Below, one piece after another: positions 22,408 to 35,842 of a stretch of DNA of 64,000 nt. The position numbers and the translations under genes are program-made. Within the stretch, counting starts at the first letter, position 1; each line of letters opens with the position of its first letter. Under the pieces are notes generated by a model. The model had not been told where the DNA came from. It worked only from the letters and a program-made list of their open reading frames with translations, and searched no databases. Source of the DNA: Liolophura sinensis. Its lineage: Eukaryota; Mollusca; Polyplacophora; Chitonida; Chitonidae. Location of the stretch: NCBI RefSeq assembly GCF_032854445.1, contig NC_088302.1, positions 25,371,788 through 25,435,787 of the forward strand, given 5' to 3'.

Positions 22408-25400
22408 GAGCTGGAGTTTTCAGAGACTTGTGGTAAGGGTGATATTAGAAAGCTAAGCAAACTATTTCACAAAGGCTAAAAACTCTGCACTAACTGGTGA
22501 AAACGGTGCCACTAAGGTGTAGGGAACAAATACAGAGTTTTAATTAATGCTCACGCATTGTCTGGCGGACAGAATACATTAATGCGAAGATAACCAAACA
22601 CAAAGCGTATATTCACATCTAAAATTCACTTCAGAACAGTTATTCTACCACCACTGTCATGTTTACCCCAGATATGTCACGAGTCAGAATCAAAGTTAAC
22701 TGTGTATGTAACTGTTCTGTTTTACATGTATATATTCCATTTTGTGCTTAACACAAGTGAATCGTTTTCATCTTTAACGCTGATCTCTTGAGGGATACTG
22801 CCTGTTAACTCTGGAGTTTGTTTCTCGGGTGCTCTACTTTTTGAACAATAAACTCTACCATTTGGAAGAGGTGACAATTTATCAAATCATCAATAACACA
22901 ACATAGGTAAATAAAATGCAACATTGCATATTAATTTTGAAACAACAGTTACATCTTACTTGAACGGACGGCTAGAAATCTCTGAATACATCAAATCGAG
23001 TTTATATATTAGGTCGAAGGCGAAGCCTGAGACCTAAAATTTGTTAACTCTTCCACATCGATTTGATGTAAAACTACCCTGACGCAAACATTATTTCTAT
23101 TCTATTACCTTGGTAGCAGCAAAATGTTTTCGTAATTGCCATTTTCGTAACAAAAACGCCATTGCGTTATAGATTAACAGCTAAAAAACGCCCCAGCTTT
23201 CCATGACACATTGTTTTCGTCGAACCGAACGTTTTAAAGGGGCGTCAACTAATTCTGGACGAAACCGTGATGTGTTTCACTGGGGTGTTAAAAGGCGATG
23301 CTAACTATTACGAAAGTGCTTCACGACTATAACAGAATAATAAAAAGAATACGTTTGTTTCTTGAAAACTATTCTCACTATACCCATTGACAAGACGCTG
23401 TTATCAGGGTGGGCTTTGGTGAGACAGGCACAGTGTCAAACAGTGACCACACCCACAGTGAGCCGGGGAGGTCGCTCGTTCCTGGCAGCGAGAGTTCGGT
23501 CAGGTCAAAAGATTTCCCAAACTCTGTCTGAATGAGCTAAGGGAGCTGGAAATTTCTGGCATCAGCAAAACGATAACAAAAGTGGGGAGTTCAACTGTTT
23601 AAACGTAATTAAAAATTCACTTACGTACGAAAAAAAATAATAATTGAAACACACAAAATTAGGTTATCAATAGTCTGATACTGAATTATATTTGGTTTGC
23701 TTGTGTAAATGCTTTGCGGTCATGTTGTATTCTGTATCAAATTCATAAACACTGGGTAACGAATGTTGAAAAAATGGAACACTTCAGTTCCCATTTTCAA
23801 TTCAGTGTTAATTTCTCAACATATGTTGATAAATAACAAAACAATAACAGCATAATAGATATGTGTTTAAGCAAATAAATATATTATTTATTTATATGTT
23901 CAAGGTATCATGAGGATAAATATGATTTGCATTTATAGTGTTGTGAATTACAATGGGTGGCTATCAGAATTTAAATTTGTAATGACGGAATGTGTAGAAA
24001 ATTATATGTACATTAAACCAGCCCCGTGCGCGTGTTTGACTCAGTGCGCCGTACCAGTTACTTAAAATATACGCGTCACTCTCATGCATAAAGGTCACAT
24101 CATGTACCGATTTTGAAGACCTGGGTCAACGGCAATATATTGGCGGCAGTCAGACAACAGCGTTTGCCGAGAGAAAACACGAGTAAACGGACTGAATATT
24201 GTGAAGAAAAAACATCAGGTTAAACACGGATAAAAATCAAGCAAGGACTGGGAGTTGAAAAGGACGATCTGCAGCCAGCCCGCTATCCTGAGGATGTGAA
24301 GTTGGATGGTATTGCTACTGCTACGTGTTACAGTACAGTCGACAGCCTCGGGCATTTGCACTGGGATGGGCGTGACTAACACGGGAATATTTTCACTTTT
24401 AGCGTTTCCTGATCACACTTGAAGCATGCAGGATATTGCTGATTTCACGGCGTTTTGAAACGGACGGTTTGGTGACATAACTCCGAACTCTGGATTCATT
24501 GCGTGGCCTGTCACAGACATAACGTCCATCACAGACATAACGTCCATCACTGAAACCCCGGCATCAGCAAGAACTGTGGCTGTCGTAGCCCGGACGCAGT
24601 GATTCGTGTACCAGAGGCTAAGTTTTGCATAGCGGGAAATCAGACATTATGGGTTCGATCGTTCTGTGACCCATTGGTTGATTGCCATACCATGGTTTGT
24701 GGTCAACTGGGACGTTTAGGAGAGGCCGCTGAAAGAAAGACGCGCAGGAAGCATTATCAGGTCCATATGTAAAAAAAAACTTTCCGTGAAACCATTATTA
24801 TCTCTGATTTTGTAGCGTTTAAACGTCCCTATGGGCTTTAAATTATCTGTAACCTGATACTTTTCTCTTTTAAAATAAAAGCTCGTTCCGACAGAAAAAA
24901 TAGCCATCTTGTGTCTTTGTTTATATTTGTCGCCTGCTTTATTCAATGTAGGAACAACCTCTATCCAACCATAGAACTACAACAGGCCCGTCCAGAAGTA
25001 TAACGCATCTGTGTCGTGATCGGGGTATCTTGCGACTTAGATAATGTACACCAGGCACAATGCCAAACAGTGCGTTGTATTTAATAAAACGGAATCGAAG
25101 GGTAATAGAATTAAGCATTTAGATGAGCAGTTAGAATAAAAATGGGGTAAATTGACAAGAGGCACGCTTTTCGAGTTCGTGCGACCATTTGCCAAGTGTC
25201 ACACACTGACGTCTCTGCTCTGGTTTAACTGCTCATGCTGCAGTATTTTATGTTTGTGAATAAATAAGACCAGGTATGAATAACCACAAATTCACATCCG
25301 ACAAAAGCAGTGTAGATTTCCTTACACATCTAATCTATAAAAAAATCATTCCACAATTTTCATTAAAATATTGGGTCAGGACTGACAAACTTATGGTTTC

Positions 25401-25796
25401 AATAAAATTAGTACCCTGCATTTATAGTTGATCATGTTGTACCCTCCGGTAGGAATACACATAACGGCATATATATCCTGCACTTAAATAAAATCTTAAC
25501 ATAACTGTTACTTTCGAAATGAGGGTTAAGTTCATGAATTGTTTATTTTTAATGGATTTTGGTCTGTATTAGGTGTTCTGTCGATACCCTATGTTCCTTT
25601 CGCCCGATCTTAAGAGTTTTCATTTATCAAGGCAAGCTTACAAACAAAAGTATCTCAGGCAGATGCTTTTTCTCCTTCCCAAAAGGGACTCAAAACGTCG
25701 AAATTTAAATCTAGAGATGATCTTATATCTTGACCAATTTGTAAAATACATTCCTTCTGTTGAATAAAACATTAATAAGTTGTAGACCTTGCAGAA
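22408..25796. other. Upstream region of gene A and spacer
   Basis: No gene recognised. It should contain the gene A promoter, but I see no convincing TATA or initiator pairing. An 18-bp unit (cacagacataacgtccat) occurs twice in tandem at 24512-24547. A hairpin is listed separately. Confidence 0.45.
22989..23068. repeat. Short nested hairpin
   Basis: Outer arms catcaaatcga / tcgatttgatg enclose inner arms ttaggtc / gacctaa. The span is about 80 bp and fits the remains of a small foldback element. Confidence 0.5.
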
Positions 25797-26046
25797 TATT
25801 TATTTATTTATTTATTTATTACATTGGTGATTTACGCTGTACTCAAGAATATTCCGCTTATACGACGGTGGCCAGCATTTTATGGTACCCGCGGTAATCC
25901 CACGATCATCCGCATTTTACTGGCACACCTTCTCAAGATGAAGAATGAGCTTGACTTGAACTCACAGCGACCGCATTGGTGACAGGCTCATGGGCCATTG
26001 CGCCGCGCTAGCATGCGCGCTAATCACCTCCGCTACGGAGGCTCCA
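25797..26046 (-). mobile_element. SINE (family 1), near full-length
   Basis: A TTTA tail, 'ggtgatttacgctgtactca' and 'tgaactcacagcgaccgcat' are present. The tRNA-like head ends 'cctccgctacggaggctcc'. The length and order are complete, and the body is moderately diverged. Confidence 0.9.
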
Positions 26047-26654
26047 GTCTTTAGGATAAGGTAGACAATCAAATTTGTGTTCCACGGATAAAAGCATAAC
26101 CAACAACATAACCGTAAGAAAACATTAAGGTTCACAAATTAGACAACACCATATAAATGTGTCTTTTAATCTTAGAGGCAATGATTCTTTTGTGGCTGAC
26201 GTCAACACTGTCTAACGTGTTCAATGAATATTTTAGTGTGAGGAGTTAATACCACTTCACGTTCCCATCAATAAACACTTGTATTGTAAACAATTATATA
26301 TCTATATAATAACTCTCAGCATGTTTGTTGAAGTTGATACATCCAGCGTTCGAGATGCCATCTGGTAAATTAATTATTCTGCCTAAATAACATCAAAGCT
26401 TATATATCTCGACGTCAATAATTTTGAATTCTGGACACTATTAGTTCCTTACTGATGCCAGAGCTGACAGTAGGTTTATCCCTCGGTTGTCAGTCCGTCT
26501 GTCAGTCACAAAACAGTATCCGGATTGAACTAAAACAGGGTACTTGAATTCACAATGACGATATACAGATCGATGTCGTGTTTCGGGCAGTTTCATCCAT
26601 TTTCAACACAATATTTCTGGTTTTCGTCGAGTTGCTTTGGACAGGTTTTGGACT

Positions 26655-26850
26655 TTCTTTCAAAACGTGGCAGAGGGGGCTAGCATGTCAGCACGGCATT
26701 AAGACCCAGGGGTCTCCCATCAATGCAGTCGTGGCGAGTTCAAGTCCAGCTCATGCTGGCTTCCTCTCCAGCAGTACGTGTGAAGGTCTGTCAACAACCT
26801 GCGGATGGTCGTGGGTTTGCCGTGTGCGGCGTAAATCAAATAAATCAAAA
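26655..26850 (+). mobile_element. SINE (family 1), plus strand, tail-deleted
   Basis: 'ggggctagcatgtcagcacg', 'gttcaagtccagctcatgct' and 'caacctgcggatggtcgtgg', then a shortened 'gtgcggcgtaaatcaaataa' end. Confidence 0.85.
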
Positions 26851-28123
26851 TCAAAACATATGTTTATCTAAATTAAAACGTGGTGCATGGCTTCACCTAG
26901 AATACATTAGGTTAGGGATCTACATCTATTATCGACAAAATTAGGTTATATGTTTCTTTTGTAAACTTTTAAAATTGCTATTATTGGGACGGCTGTAAGA
27001 GGGATTTAGTGCCAAATAAATATATTCATTTATAACTTTTGGAAGGCCCAATGATAACCACCTTACGTGTAGGTACCAAACAAACCCCCTGAAGTAAAGC
27101 CACCGCCAAACCAGCTTGACCTGAATTCGAACAAGCATTATTACTGGTTAAGTTCCGAACAGCTGCGAGAACACACGTGCCTGACTGAAATGTTTGAAAA
27201 TTATCGTTAATTTATAGATCAGAATGACTCCCACAATCTCCACACTCGGTGGGCATGTACATACTTATTAATCTCTGCAAATGCGATGGAATTTCAAGTA
27301 TCGGACGGTTTCAATTAAGACTCTTTGCATCCAACTTTGTAAACAAAAACCATTAGTAACAGGCATTGTTCTTCCAATACATGTCGCTTGTGTCTGGTAT
27401 TTCTCAAGACGAGCTGGAACAACGTATCTTACGGAATAGCTTTACGCGGAAGAACCCTTCTCTTTTACACAGATACTTCACAATTTGTTAGAAGGTAACA
27501 ACAGCAAACCATGTCTCGTTCTCACACCACAAACAGCTGAATTCTATGTACTATAATCATTTATAAACAAGTTTTAGTAATAGTGTGGTGTTATATGGGA
27601 TCGGATATCCTGGTTATAGGGACAAAATTGTGGGTCTTGTATTGGCAGTCGCCTTCCTGTCAGACGTCGTTGTGGCCGTTTGTACAGTTTTGCGTTCTTG
27701 TCTTTCACCATTTTCATGAATATGCAGTGCACATCTGTATGTCCTGCACAGGAAAGTTCTTCAGTATGTCCGGTATCCTCCACGCGTGGAATGATTTCTA
27801 TGCATTGCAGGTGATTAGGTAGCTGATTCAATATTTTCAGGACTGGACAGGTTGATATAAGGATAATTACCTCGTTATATAAACCAATCATAAGATTGCA
27901 TCTCATGTCTATCTTAACATCGCCTCAGAAAATATGGGTAGCATGTACATGCACGAGAATTAACATCCGAACTGACCGTTTATGAAAATCTGCACTTGAA
28001 AGCATGGTGCTGAACTTTCATGCCATAACCTAGGTCAATATAACAAAGTAGCCAAATTCTCTCCACATAATACACTATGAAAACATCTCAGCGCATGAGA
28101 TTTCCTTTTCTATCAGTTTTCTT
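26851..28123. other. Non-coding spacer
   Basis: No gene supported. At 27215-27255 the minus strand reads a short stretch (VEIVGVILI) reminiscent of SLC22 exon 6, which is too short to call. Open frames of 79 and 110 codons at 27574-27906 have no features. Confidence 0.45.
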
Positions 28124-28240
28124 TCACAGTTTAGTAGGCGACCCGGAATTATACAGTTTGTCCAGGTCGTCCAATGACTGAGGTAAATCCTGGTTAAGTG
28201 TTTCCGGTAGTAGAGGAAATGCCCATGCCACGAGGAGGCA
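28124..28240 (-). pseudogene. SLC22 last-exon fragment
   Basis: The minus strand reads CLLVAWAFPLLPETLNQDLP then QSLDDLDKLYNSG and a stop, closely matching exon 10 of genes A and B. The exon's 5' part (acceptor and the PWLPAAVFGGF segment) is missing: homology starts abruptly at 28240. It is a remnant of a third SLC22 copy. Confidence 0.85.
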
Positions 28241-28784
28241 AATTTAAAAGAAAAAACACATTTATACAACCTATAAGTTAAATAAAATTCCAAAATTTTT
28301 GGTCAGCAGCCCGTGTTATTTAAATATTTAAAAGATAAACATCGAAGGCTTAGAAGTCACCTTTACGCCGCCATTTGAACAGATTATATACGTCATCGTG
28401 CTTAGGTTTGTCCAGTAGCATGCTAGACACAGTTTCGCAGACAACAGCCAAACATGTAGACATGATGTGGCCCTCTAGTACATCCCAAACTCTTTCTTCT
28501 TAGAATTGGCTTTCACAGACCTTAAAATCCATTGTTTAGCATGTAAAAACATTAGAATTTTCTTTTTATTCAAGGCATATTTTATATTTCTATATTAATA
28601 GCCCTATTGTTTTATGCATATTCTCCTCCAATAGTTGGAAATATTCGGAAATGACGCCACTGACGAACGTGACCAGCATACCGCCCCCAATTTGGGTTCT
28701 CCCCCAACAAAGTTGTCTTCATAGCTATCATCGTTGATGTCACAACAGCATGCTACTTAATTTCTGGACTGACCGCTGGTGTCT

Positions 28785-29099
28785 TTAGAAAACTGAAAAC
28801 AACACCAAGGACATCCGCAGCAGTTTTAGATGACTAAACAGTGCCGTTATTGGTATGTCAGTCGAGCTGGTATCAGTAGGCTTTTCTATATCCATGACGC
28901 TCTCCTCAACTTTTCGTCATCAATTTTCGTCGTCTGGTCCTGTTAGGCGGTGGTTTCTTCCCTGTTTAAATGGCGCGATATAACTGACGCAATTGCTTTG
29001 GAATTTGCACCGTTTATTGTGGCAGCTTTCCACATGATATGTATGACTTCCTTTTCTTTTCCGTTCGCCATAAGCCACCTGACGGATTCGCAGATGAAG
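28785..29099 (-). pseudogene. SLC22 exon-5-like pseudo-exon
   Basis: The minus strand starts FICESVRWLMANGKEKE and ends with an ALFSHLKLLRMSLVLFSVF segment, as in exon 5 of genes A and B, at nearly the same length. In-frame stops follow the first 50 residues, and the AG of the acceptor seen in gene A is changed here. It lies 0.5 kb upstream of the exon-10 fragment, so the middle of that copy has been deleted. Confidence 0.85.
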
Positions 29100-30559
29100 A
29101 TGAGCAAAAGACAATTAAAGGGAAGGTCCTATACTGGAATAAATTTAATCGTTGAAGTAGTACATTTATAGTCAGTCATTCTTGAGAATATAGGACCTAT
29201 GGAAACCAAAGGTCAAGGTCAATAAATATGATTAATTCCATTCGTATGGTAATCATTAATGCGATGGCACATCATGGTTAAATTTCGTTATTTATTGAGG
29301 ACATAAGAGTGCCCAAAAACGAATAAGCAAGCTGTTATAATAGAAAGCTGGCGTCGAACACGTGTCTTCATTTCACGAAGTATTTCCAGTCCTCCTGAAT
29401 ATGAACACCTCTGGGTCATTCCAACACCGAACACTACTGAAAAAGCCACCATCGGAATACCATACACGCTAGATGATCTATGACAAAACTAAGACAACAC
29501 AGTAATGTGCTGGACCGTAAAATTTAGGCCTTTTCTCTTTTCGGTTCACACTGTATTGCTTCCTTGTTATAAAGTTAACTGACAGAACTCCGGACTAACA
29601 TATACTTTGAATATATCCACGACCTGAGCCTAAACCAGAGCTCAGTTGATACCACAGAACATTTCAATCAACGGCATTAAACGTTACCAGGTAAAGTAGA
29701 CTATACAGCCTGTTAGAAGACACGCTGTTCTCCAATAAATGAACTAAATGAACTGGGCTACTCTTGAAATAATATAACAGTCAGATTTTCTAGAAATTGT
29801 CATAACAAACCGGTGTGGAATCTTGTGCAACTTTGTTCACATGTAGCCCATGTCGCATCGACATTTAATAACGCTTAAAGGACAAGAACTGCTTGTACTT
29901 TTCTTGGGCTTCAGCGGCAGTTCTATGCAGTGGACTCCATGTGGACTGACTTCATGTGGATTGCCAGTGAGTCTATTCATTCGTTCAATCATCCAAAGCA
30001 AGGTAGTGTGGGAGTGACGTAGGCCTAAGTTCTAAGTTCTTCTCTGAGAAAAATTCTTTAATTTCTGTGAAGAAGGTATATATATGTGTGTGTATATACA
30101 TTATCATTATGCTATTATTGCGTCACCTGTATGCGCCACACGCGCCACTTCCGTTTTAAAAATATGTAAATAAATCGCCTATAGTAAGGCTGTTTCCAGT
30201 TGTCAAGAGGCTTCGGTTTATGGAAAACGATGTGGAAAAGATGAATCCCAGTCAAGAATTCGTCGTTCTTGTCCTTTAAAGTGCCTTTTAACAGAATTTT
30301 GGTTATCTCAGGTTGACCTCTTGTTTGGCACGCCGACCACAATACCCGCATGTGTCTCCATTGTTCAGCATAAGGCCGGAACATGAGCTTAGGAGTGTTT
30401 AGTGTACCTGCTCGCGTTGTGACATGTATGCACATATAAGTGTGTGGAGTTGTTCGTGACTTGGCATCCACTCTGCCTGGGCACAATGACAAATATCTTC
30501 AGCACAAATATACGCCGCAAACTCAACATAAACTGGGATGTGCATGTTTGGACAGTCAT
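29100..30559. other. Non-coding spacer
   Basis: No gene recognised. The 125-codon minus frame at 30115-30492 has no family motif or codon signature. Confidence 0.45.
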
Positions 30560-30705
30560 AACTGTCTACCCTTACAAGATAAGTCGGTCAGTATCCTGCG
30601 TATGATCGTTGGTTTTGTCCGTTGCCTTCCCACCATAATGATGGCTGCCGTCATATTCTTGAGTACGGCGTAAAATAACAATCAAATACATGTAAATAAT
30701 GGCAA
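30560..30705 (+). mobile_element. SINE (family 1), diverged 3' part
   Basis: 'gcgtatgatcgttggttttg', 'cttcccaccataatgatggc', 'tattcttgagtacggcgtaa' and a short A/T tail. Confidence 0.8.
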
Positions 30706-32144
30706 GATCAGTTTAAATGAATATCTTCTTTTGTTAATTCCAAGACGTAGATACGAATACAAGAGAATTCATTTGTTCTGTGAGGGTATATGTATGTAGA
30801 TCTGTGCCACATTAACATGTAAAAACGGTTACATATACGCACGTACACACCTTTCAAATATTTGCACTGCATACGAAACCTACATTTGGTATCTCTCTAA
30901 CTTTTTCCTTGAACTAGTAAACCTGATTTTCTTACTCAGTATACGGTAAAAAGCCCCACAAGGTCATCGAGATAAACAGGACAGCCTGGCCGTCAATCTT
31001 GAGCCACATCCACTAAAACACAGACAAATTCATGCATAGAGAGAAATCACAAACTATGGGTGGTTATTTCCACCCGGCGACGGCTAGTAATACATGTAGC
31101 TTAACAATAGCTTAACAGCGTTAAAGATTTAAATGGTTCGTTATGTGTATAGTAAAATTTATCCCTCCTCGCACTGTACAAAACGCATTTGACGTCACTT
31201 GTCCTGGAGATGTATTCACACAAAATGTTTCCGTAGATGAGTGTTTAATACGCGTAGCATTACTGAATATATGCTAAGTTTAAACCCCTTTCATCATTTA
31301 TTTATTTTGGTTTACGTTTTGTTTCCTTAAACATTTTCCATAAATACATTATTATGTGTGGAGTAAATGACATTTAATCGAGTATTATCAATATCAATAA
31401 ATGAATTATCGATATCGGTAAATATATGTAAATAAGTACATATTGGTTACTTATTGGTATCGATAAGTGGCAGGGATTTATTGATATCGATAAATGATTT
31501 ATCGATATTGTTGAGTGAAATAACGATAGCGATACATGAAATCGCATTTTTATCGAGAACTAACTTATCGGAAACAAGCCAGTAGACTCAGGGTCGTCTC
31601 ACGGAGGACCATACTATAATGTGATGCATAAAATAATCTGTCATTATCCTTTATTTTAATTCCTGTAAAATCTTCCGATAAAAAGAGGAAAAGGAGGCTC
31701 CAATAAAATGTCGCGAAAGAGCAGTAGTTATCAGATGGCTAAAACGCTACCCTTTCTTTCCAAGTACATAGTGGGATTAGTAAATATCAAAATTTGGTTA
31801 CTTTTTTCACAAATTTATGTTTAAATTTAAAGGATGACTGCGTTTGAGCTTAGATATGTTATTCCTTAATGTCCTATCCCCCAATTATAGGAATATGAAT
31901 ATGTATTCTCCCAAAATATACTGTATTTCACAATGTATATAAAAATTCGCTTGTTTACAATATTACAAAATCATCTACAGTATGTGGTTAGGAAAATTGT
32001 AAACATTCAAGAAAACAATTAGAAATTATTATGAAATAATAAGAATACAACTGAATATTACAGAACATAAAAATCTACATACAATGATAAGATATGATAT
32101 AAAAGAATGGATTATTACAAATACGGAAACTCATACACACCGCC
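30706..32144. other. Non-coding spacer with ATCGATA-rich block
   Basis: No gene. At about 31375-31560 the motif TATCGATA/ATCGATATT recurs many times with spacings of 15-30 bp, giving a degenerate self-complementary array. The rest is AT-rich with nothing recognised. Confidence 0.5.
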
Positions 32145-33330
32145 AAGTAGTGAAGAGGTTACAATGCTAGCTTACACCGTGTAAACTGTAGTGGAGAGGT
32201 TACGGTGCTATCTTACACTGTGTAAACTGTAGTGGAGAGGTTACGGTGCTAGCTTACACTGTGTAAACTGTAGTGGAGAGGTTACGGTGCTAGCTTACAC
32301 TGTGTAAACTGTAGTGGAGAGGTTACGGTGCTAGCTTACACCGTGTAAACTGTAGTGGAGAGGTTACGGTGCTAGCTTACACTGTGTAAACTGTAGTGGA
32401 GAGGTTACAATGCTAGCTTACACTGTGTAAACTGTAGTGGAGAGGTTAAAATGCTAGCTTACATCGTGTAAACTGTAGCGGAGAGGTTACCGTGCTAGCG
32501 TACACCGTGTAAACTGAAGTGGAGAGGTTACGGTGCTAGCGTACACCATATTAACTGTAGTGAAGAGGTTACAATGATAGCTTACACCCTGTAAACTGTA
32601 GTGGAGAGGTTACAGTGCTAGATTACACCCTGTAAACTGTAGTGGAGAGGTTACAGTACTAACTTACACCATGTAAGCTGTAGTGGAAAGGTTACATTGC
32701 TAGCGTACACCATGTAAACTGTAGTGGAAAGGTTACAGTGCTAGCGTAAACCATGTAAACTGTAGTGGAGATGTTACAGCGTACGGCTTGCAAGAGTTGT
32801 GAGGAAATTGCATAGTACACTTTGTAACAGTTGTCAGGAAGTTACAGCCCATGGCTTCTAAGTGTGGTTGAGAGGTTATGGCGTAACCATGTAAAATGTA
32901 GTGGAGAGGTTACAGCGTTCACCTTGCAAAATGTAATAGAGAGGTTACAGCGTACACTATGTAAAGTGTAGTGGAAAGCTTAAAACGTACGCCATGCAAA
33001 ATGTAGTGGTGAGGTTACAGCGTACCTCTTGTAAAATGTAGTGGACAGGCTGTAGTGTACACCATGTAAAATGTAGTGGACAGGTTACAGCGTACGTCTT
33101 TTAAGAGCTGTGAGGAGGTTACAGCATACGTCTTAAAGTTGCGAGGAGGTAACAACGTACGTCTTGTAAGGGTTGTGAGGAGGTTACAGCGTAAGGCTTG
33201 TAAGTGTAGTAGGGAGGTTACAGCGTACGCCTTGGAACAGTTGTCAGGAGGTTACAGCGTATGCCTTGTAAGAATTTTGGGGAGGTTACCAAGTACAACT
33301 TGTAATTGTGGTGGAGAGTGTACAGAGTAT
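32145..33330. repeat. 41-bp minisatellite array
   Basis: The unit is roughly 'gtagtggagaggttacggtg' 'ctagcttacactgtgtaaact' (41 bp). About sixteen good copies span 32145-32800. Degenerate units that keep 'gaggttacagcgtac' continue to about 33330. The open frame at 33076-33363 is a by-product. Confidence 0.93.
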
Positions 33331-35731
33331 TTACTTTACTCTGTGCATTACTCACAGAAGTAAAAACAAATAACCACGTCGCACGTGTGGTTGATCACGG
33401 CTCAAATGATACATGTAGACCATGTGGCGTTCACGAAAACAATCGACTAAAACAAAGGAATATAAAAGACATTATAAAAGTTTTAATTACCGAATCACAA
33501 CGACTTGTGTTTTGATCTGAAGAGAATTACTTAACTTAGCACAATTTAAAGACTAGAACTTTACAATACTCGATAAAATTCAGACGTCACAAACTACTTT
33601 GCAGGGAAAAACTGAGAATAAAAGCACCATTTACAATAATGGCCATTTAATCAGACCGAGTAATCAGTTTACCGTATTTTACATAAGGTTATAACAATGA
33701 GAATCTAATATATTCTCCATTTCCAAACCTCCATGTATGTGCACTATGTAGCAAAATTCGATAACATACAATGAACAAGTACTTGATATTTAACAACTAA
33801 TCAGGCACTTCTACGAGCAGAACAAAATGCTGTAACGTTGTACTATAGAATGGATGACACGTCACGCCAAGTATAGGTATCGGGTATAGGTAACGGCGAA
33901 CATATGCGTACAAATTTAAACCTTTAACATTTCATAATATGTCATGCACCTGTGGTCGTTACCCAGCTGATACAGAGGCATCCTATATTTTTCCGCATAG
34001 GACGTTCGTATATGCATCCTCTGAAAATAAGGAAAAGTTTCAATGTTTACATTCAAAGCGCCCTCTACCGGGGAAAGCCCTGAACTAACATCGGAATTTG
34101 AAGTGACATAACTACAACATCATGAAATTGTAAAGAAAACACTTTTAATGATCTTCTTTTCAGCACACAAAGAAACCAGGAGAATGTTCCCTGCAACCTG
34201 GGGGAATTGATGTAACTTTCAAGTCCAAAAATGCCCAAACTTTGATCGCGTCTCCCAAATTGACTTGTTCTACGCATCACAAACTGCGGCGTCGCGGCAT
34301 TTATTAGAGCTCAATGAAAATATGACTGACTTTCTTGTTCACATGTTGATCAATCACAAACAGTCGATGATTTGATCTCGTTTCACTCAGAGTCGTTTCA
34401 CTTCCATGAAGCTGGCGTCTTTCCTCTTCCCATCTTCCAAATATAAACAGTAAAAATAAACATATTCGGCTCACACACTCACATCAGTCGTCAGTAGTTT
34501 CATCATTAATTTCTACCGGTGCGCCATGCTCAATGTTCATGACTCATTTTAAAAATTTCCAGTGGAGTCACCGGAGATACAGTCATACACGATCAGTGGC
34601 TACACGGCCGCACGTAGCCAAGGATCTCGGCTGTGATCTTGTAATATGGGGTTAGGCGTTAACCACAGCCGACGAGTCATCCAGGTTAAAACAGTGGTAT
34701 ATAAAAACAATCTGGCGCGGAGAAACTACAGGCAACAAAAATCCGTGCAAAATGTACCAATACATGCATTAACAGGGTGAATGAATTAGGTTCACCGAGT
34801 CATCCTCTGTTCCTCTGCCAAATTTTCCCACATTCTGAAGCCCTTACGGTCAGTAAATCCCAGATAATTCACAGTTGTGACTTACGCTCACATGCCGTTT
34901 CGACATTCTGACCTACTAAACCGTGTTATTGCTACTCGCAACATGCGCATCCGATTGACCTTTCATTACGTCACTATGTTTTGTTGAGCTGGCTGTCAGT
35001 TCTGACAGGCACAAAGCCATGTGACTGAGGAGACGCGAATTTGACGGCAGGTTATGGAGCAAAATGACAGACCCCACAGTTTCTGTAAACTGTCAGATTA
35101 AATTCGCAATGAAAAAGGAGGTTTACCTTCGACATCCGTTCCATTCCAAAATGGGTAGCACAGGCATTACGGTGTGTGAAGGCCTCGATAGTTTTTTGCC
35201 AAAGGATGTGGCATGTACGCCAGAGGTCCACTCTTAGACCGGTCTCGGGCTAGGCCGCACGAGGATGATATTTTCAAGAAATGTAGACTTTACTTCACTG
35301 TTGTGGAACCAAATTTTCAGTCCAGTCAAAATCATGTACTACAGCCGTTCCTTTCAAACAAGATGTGATTTTAAACCATACCGCACGCTGAAACTTTGCT
35401 AGCATAACCCTCGTCTCTCTCATGTGACGACAGAGCATGAGAGGATTCCCGAGGCGTAGGGATTTGACCCCGTTTCGTGAAGTGGCGACCTTGTTATAGT
35501 CTGAGCTCTTGAATGTTCACCATACTGATTTATTTTAAATAGTTTGCAATTTAAACTAATGAAATAGAAATTCAAAGAACATAATCATATTCGAGCTAAA
35601 CTACATTTTGTCACTGAAGGGTCTCTAGTTGTAGCAAGTCGATTAGTGAAAACTCGTGTGCGTTTTGACCACTTATTACGTAAAAATAAAGGTATATGAT
35701 AAATAGATTATCATAAAAATGCGTGTTCCGA
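33331..35731. other. Non-coding spacer
   Basis: No gene, RNA or element recognised. The frames at 33306-33515 and 34065-34280 show nothing familiar. Confidence 0.45.
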
Positions 35732-35842
35732 GATGCTGTATCGGCTGTCGTTGTTTGAGGTCGACTTGTCGCATCAGCCTTACTCTTCGAGGTCGCCTGA
35801 TACGACAGGCCGACCTCAGACAACTCTAGCTGATACAGCATC
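35732..35842. repeat. 111-bp imperfect hairpin
   Basis: Outer arms gatgctgtatc / gatacagcatc, middle arms gttgtttgaggtcg / cgacctcagacaac and inner arms ttgtcgcatcagcc / gcctgatacgaca pair almost throughout, leaving a short loop around 35781-35790. Confidence 0.75.

Noticed and set aside
24590-24680. tRNA-like B box (gggttcgatcg)
   Set aside because: No matching A box at proper distance and no acceptor stem pairing seen.
27215-27255. Possible SLC22 exon 6 remnant (VEIVGVILI on minus)
   Set aside because: Only about ten residues match, without splice sites or the TNSLTY part, and the order relative to the 28-kb fragments is inconsistent.
30115-30492. 125-codon minus-strand frame
   Set aside because: No recognised motif, no splice context, ordinary spacer composition.
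32145-33330. CRISPR-like regular repeat array
   Set aside because: Units are contiguous with no unique spacers, and the context is an animal genome.
33076-33363. 95-codon plus-strand frame
   Set aside because: It lies in the degenerate part of the 41-bp minisatellite, and its sequence is explained by the repeat.
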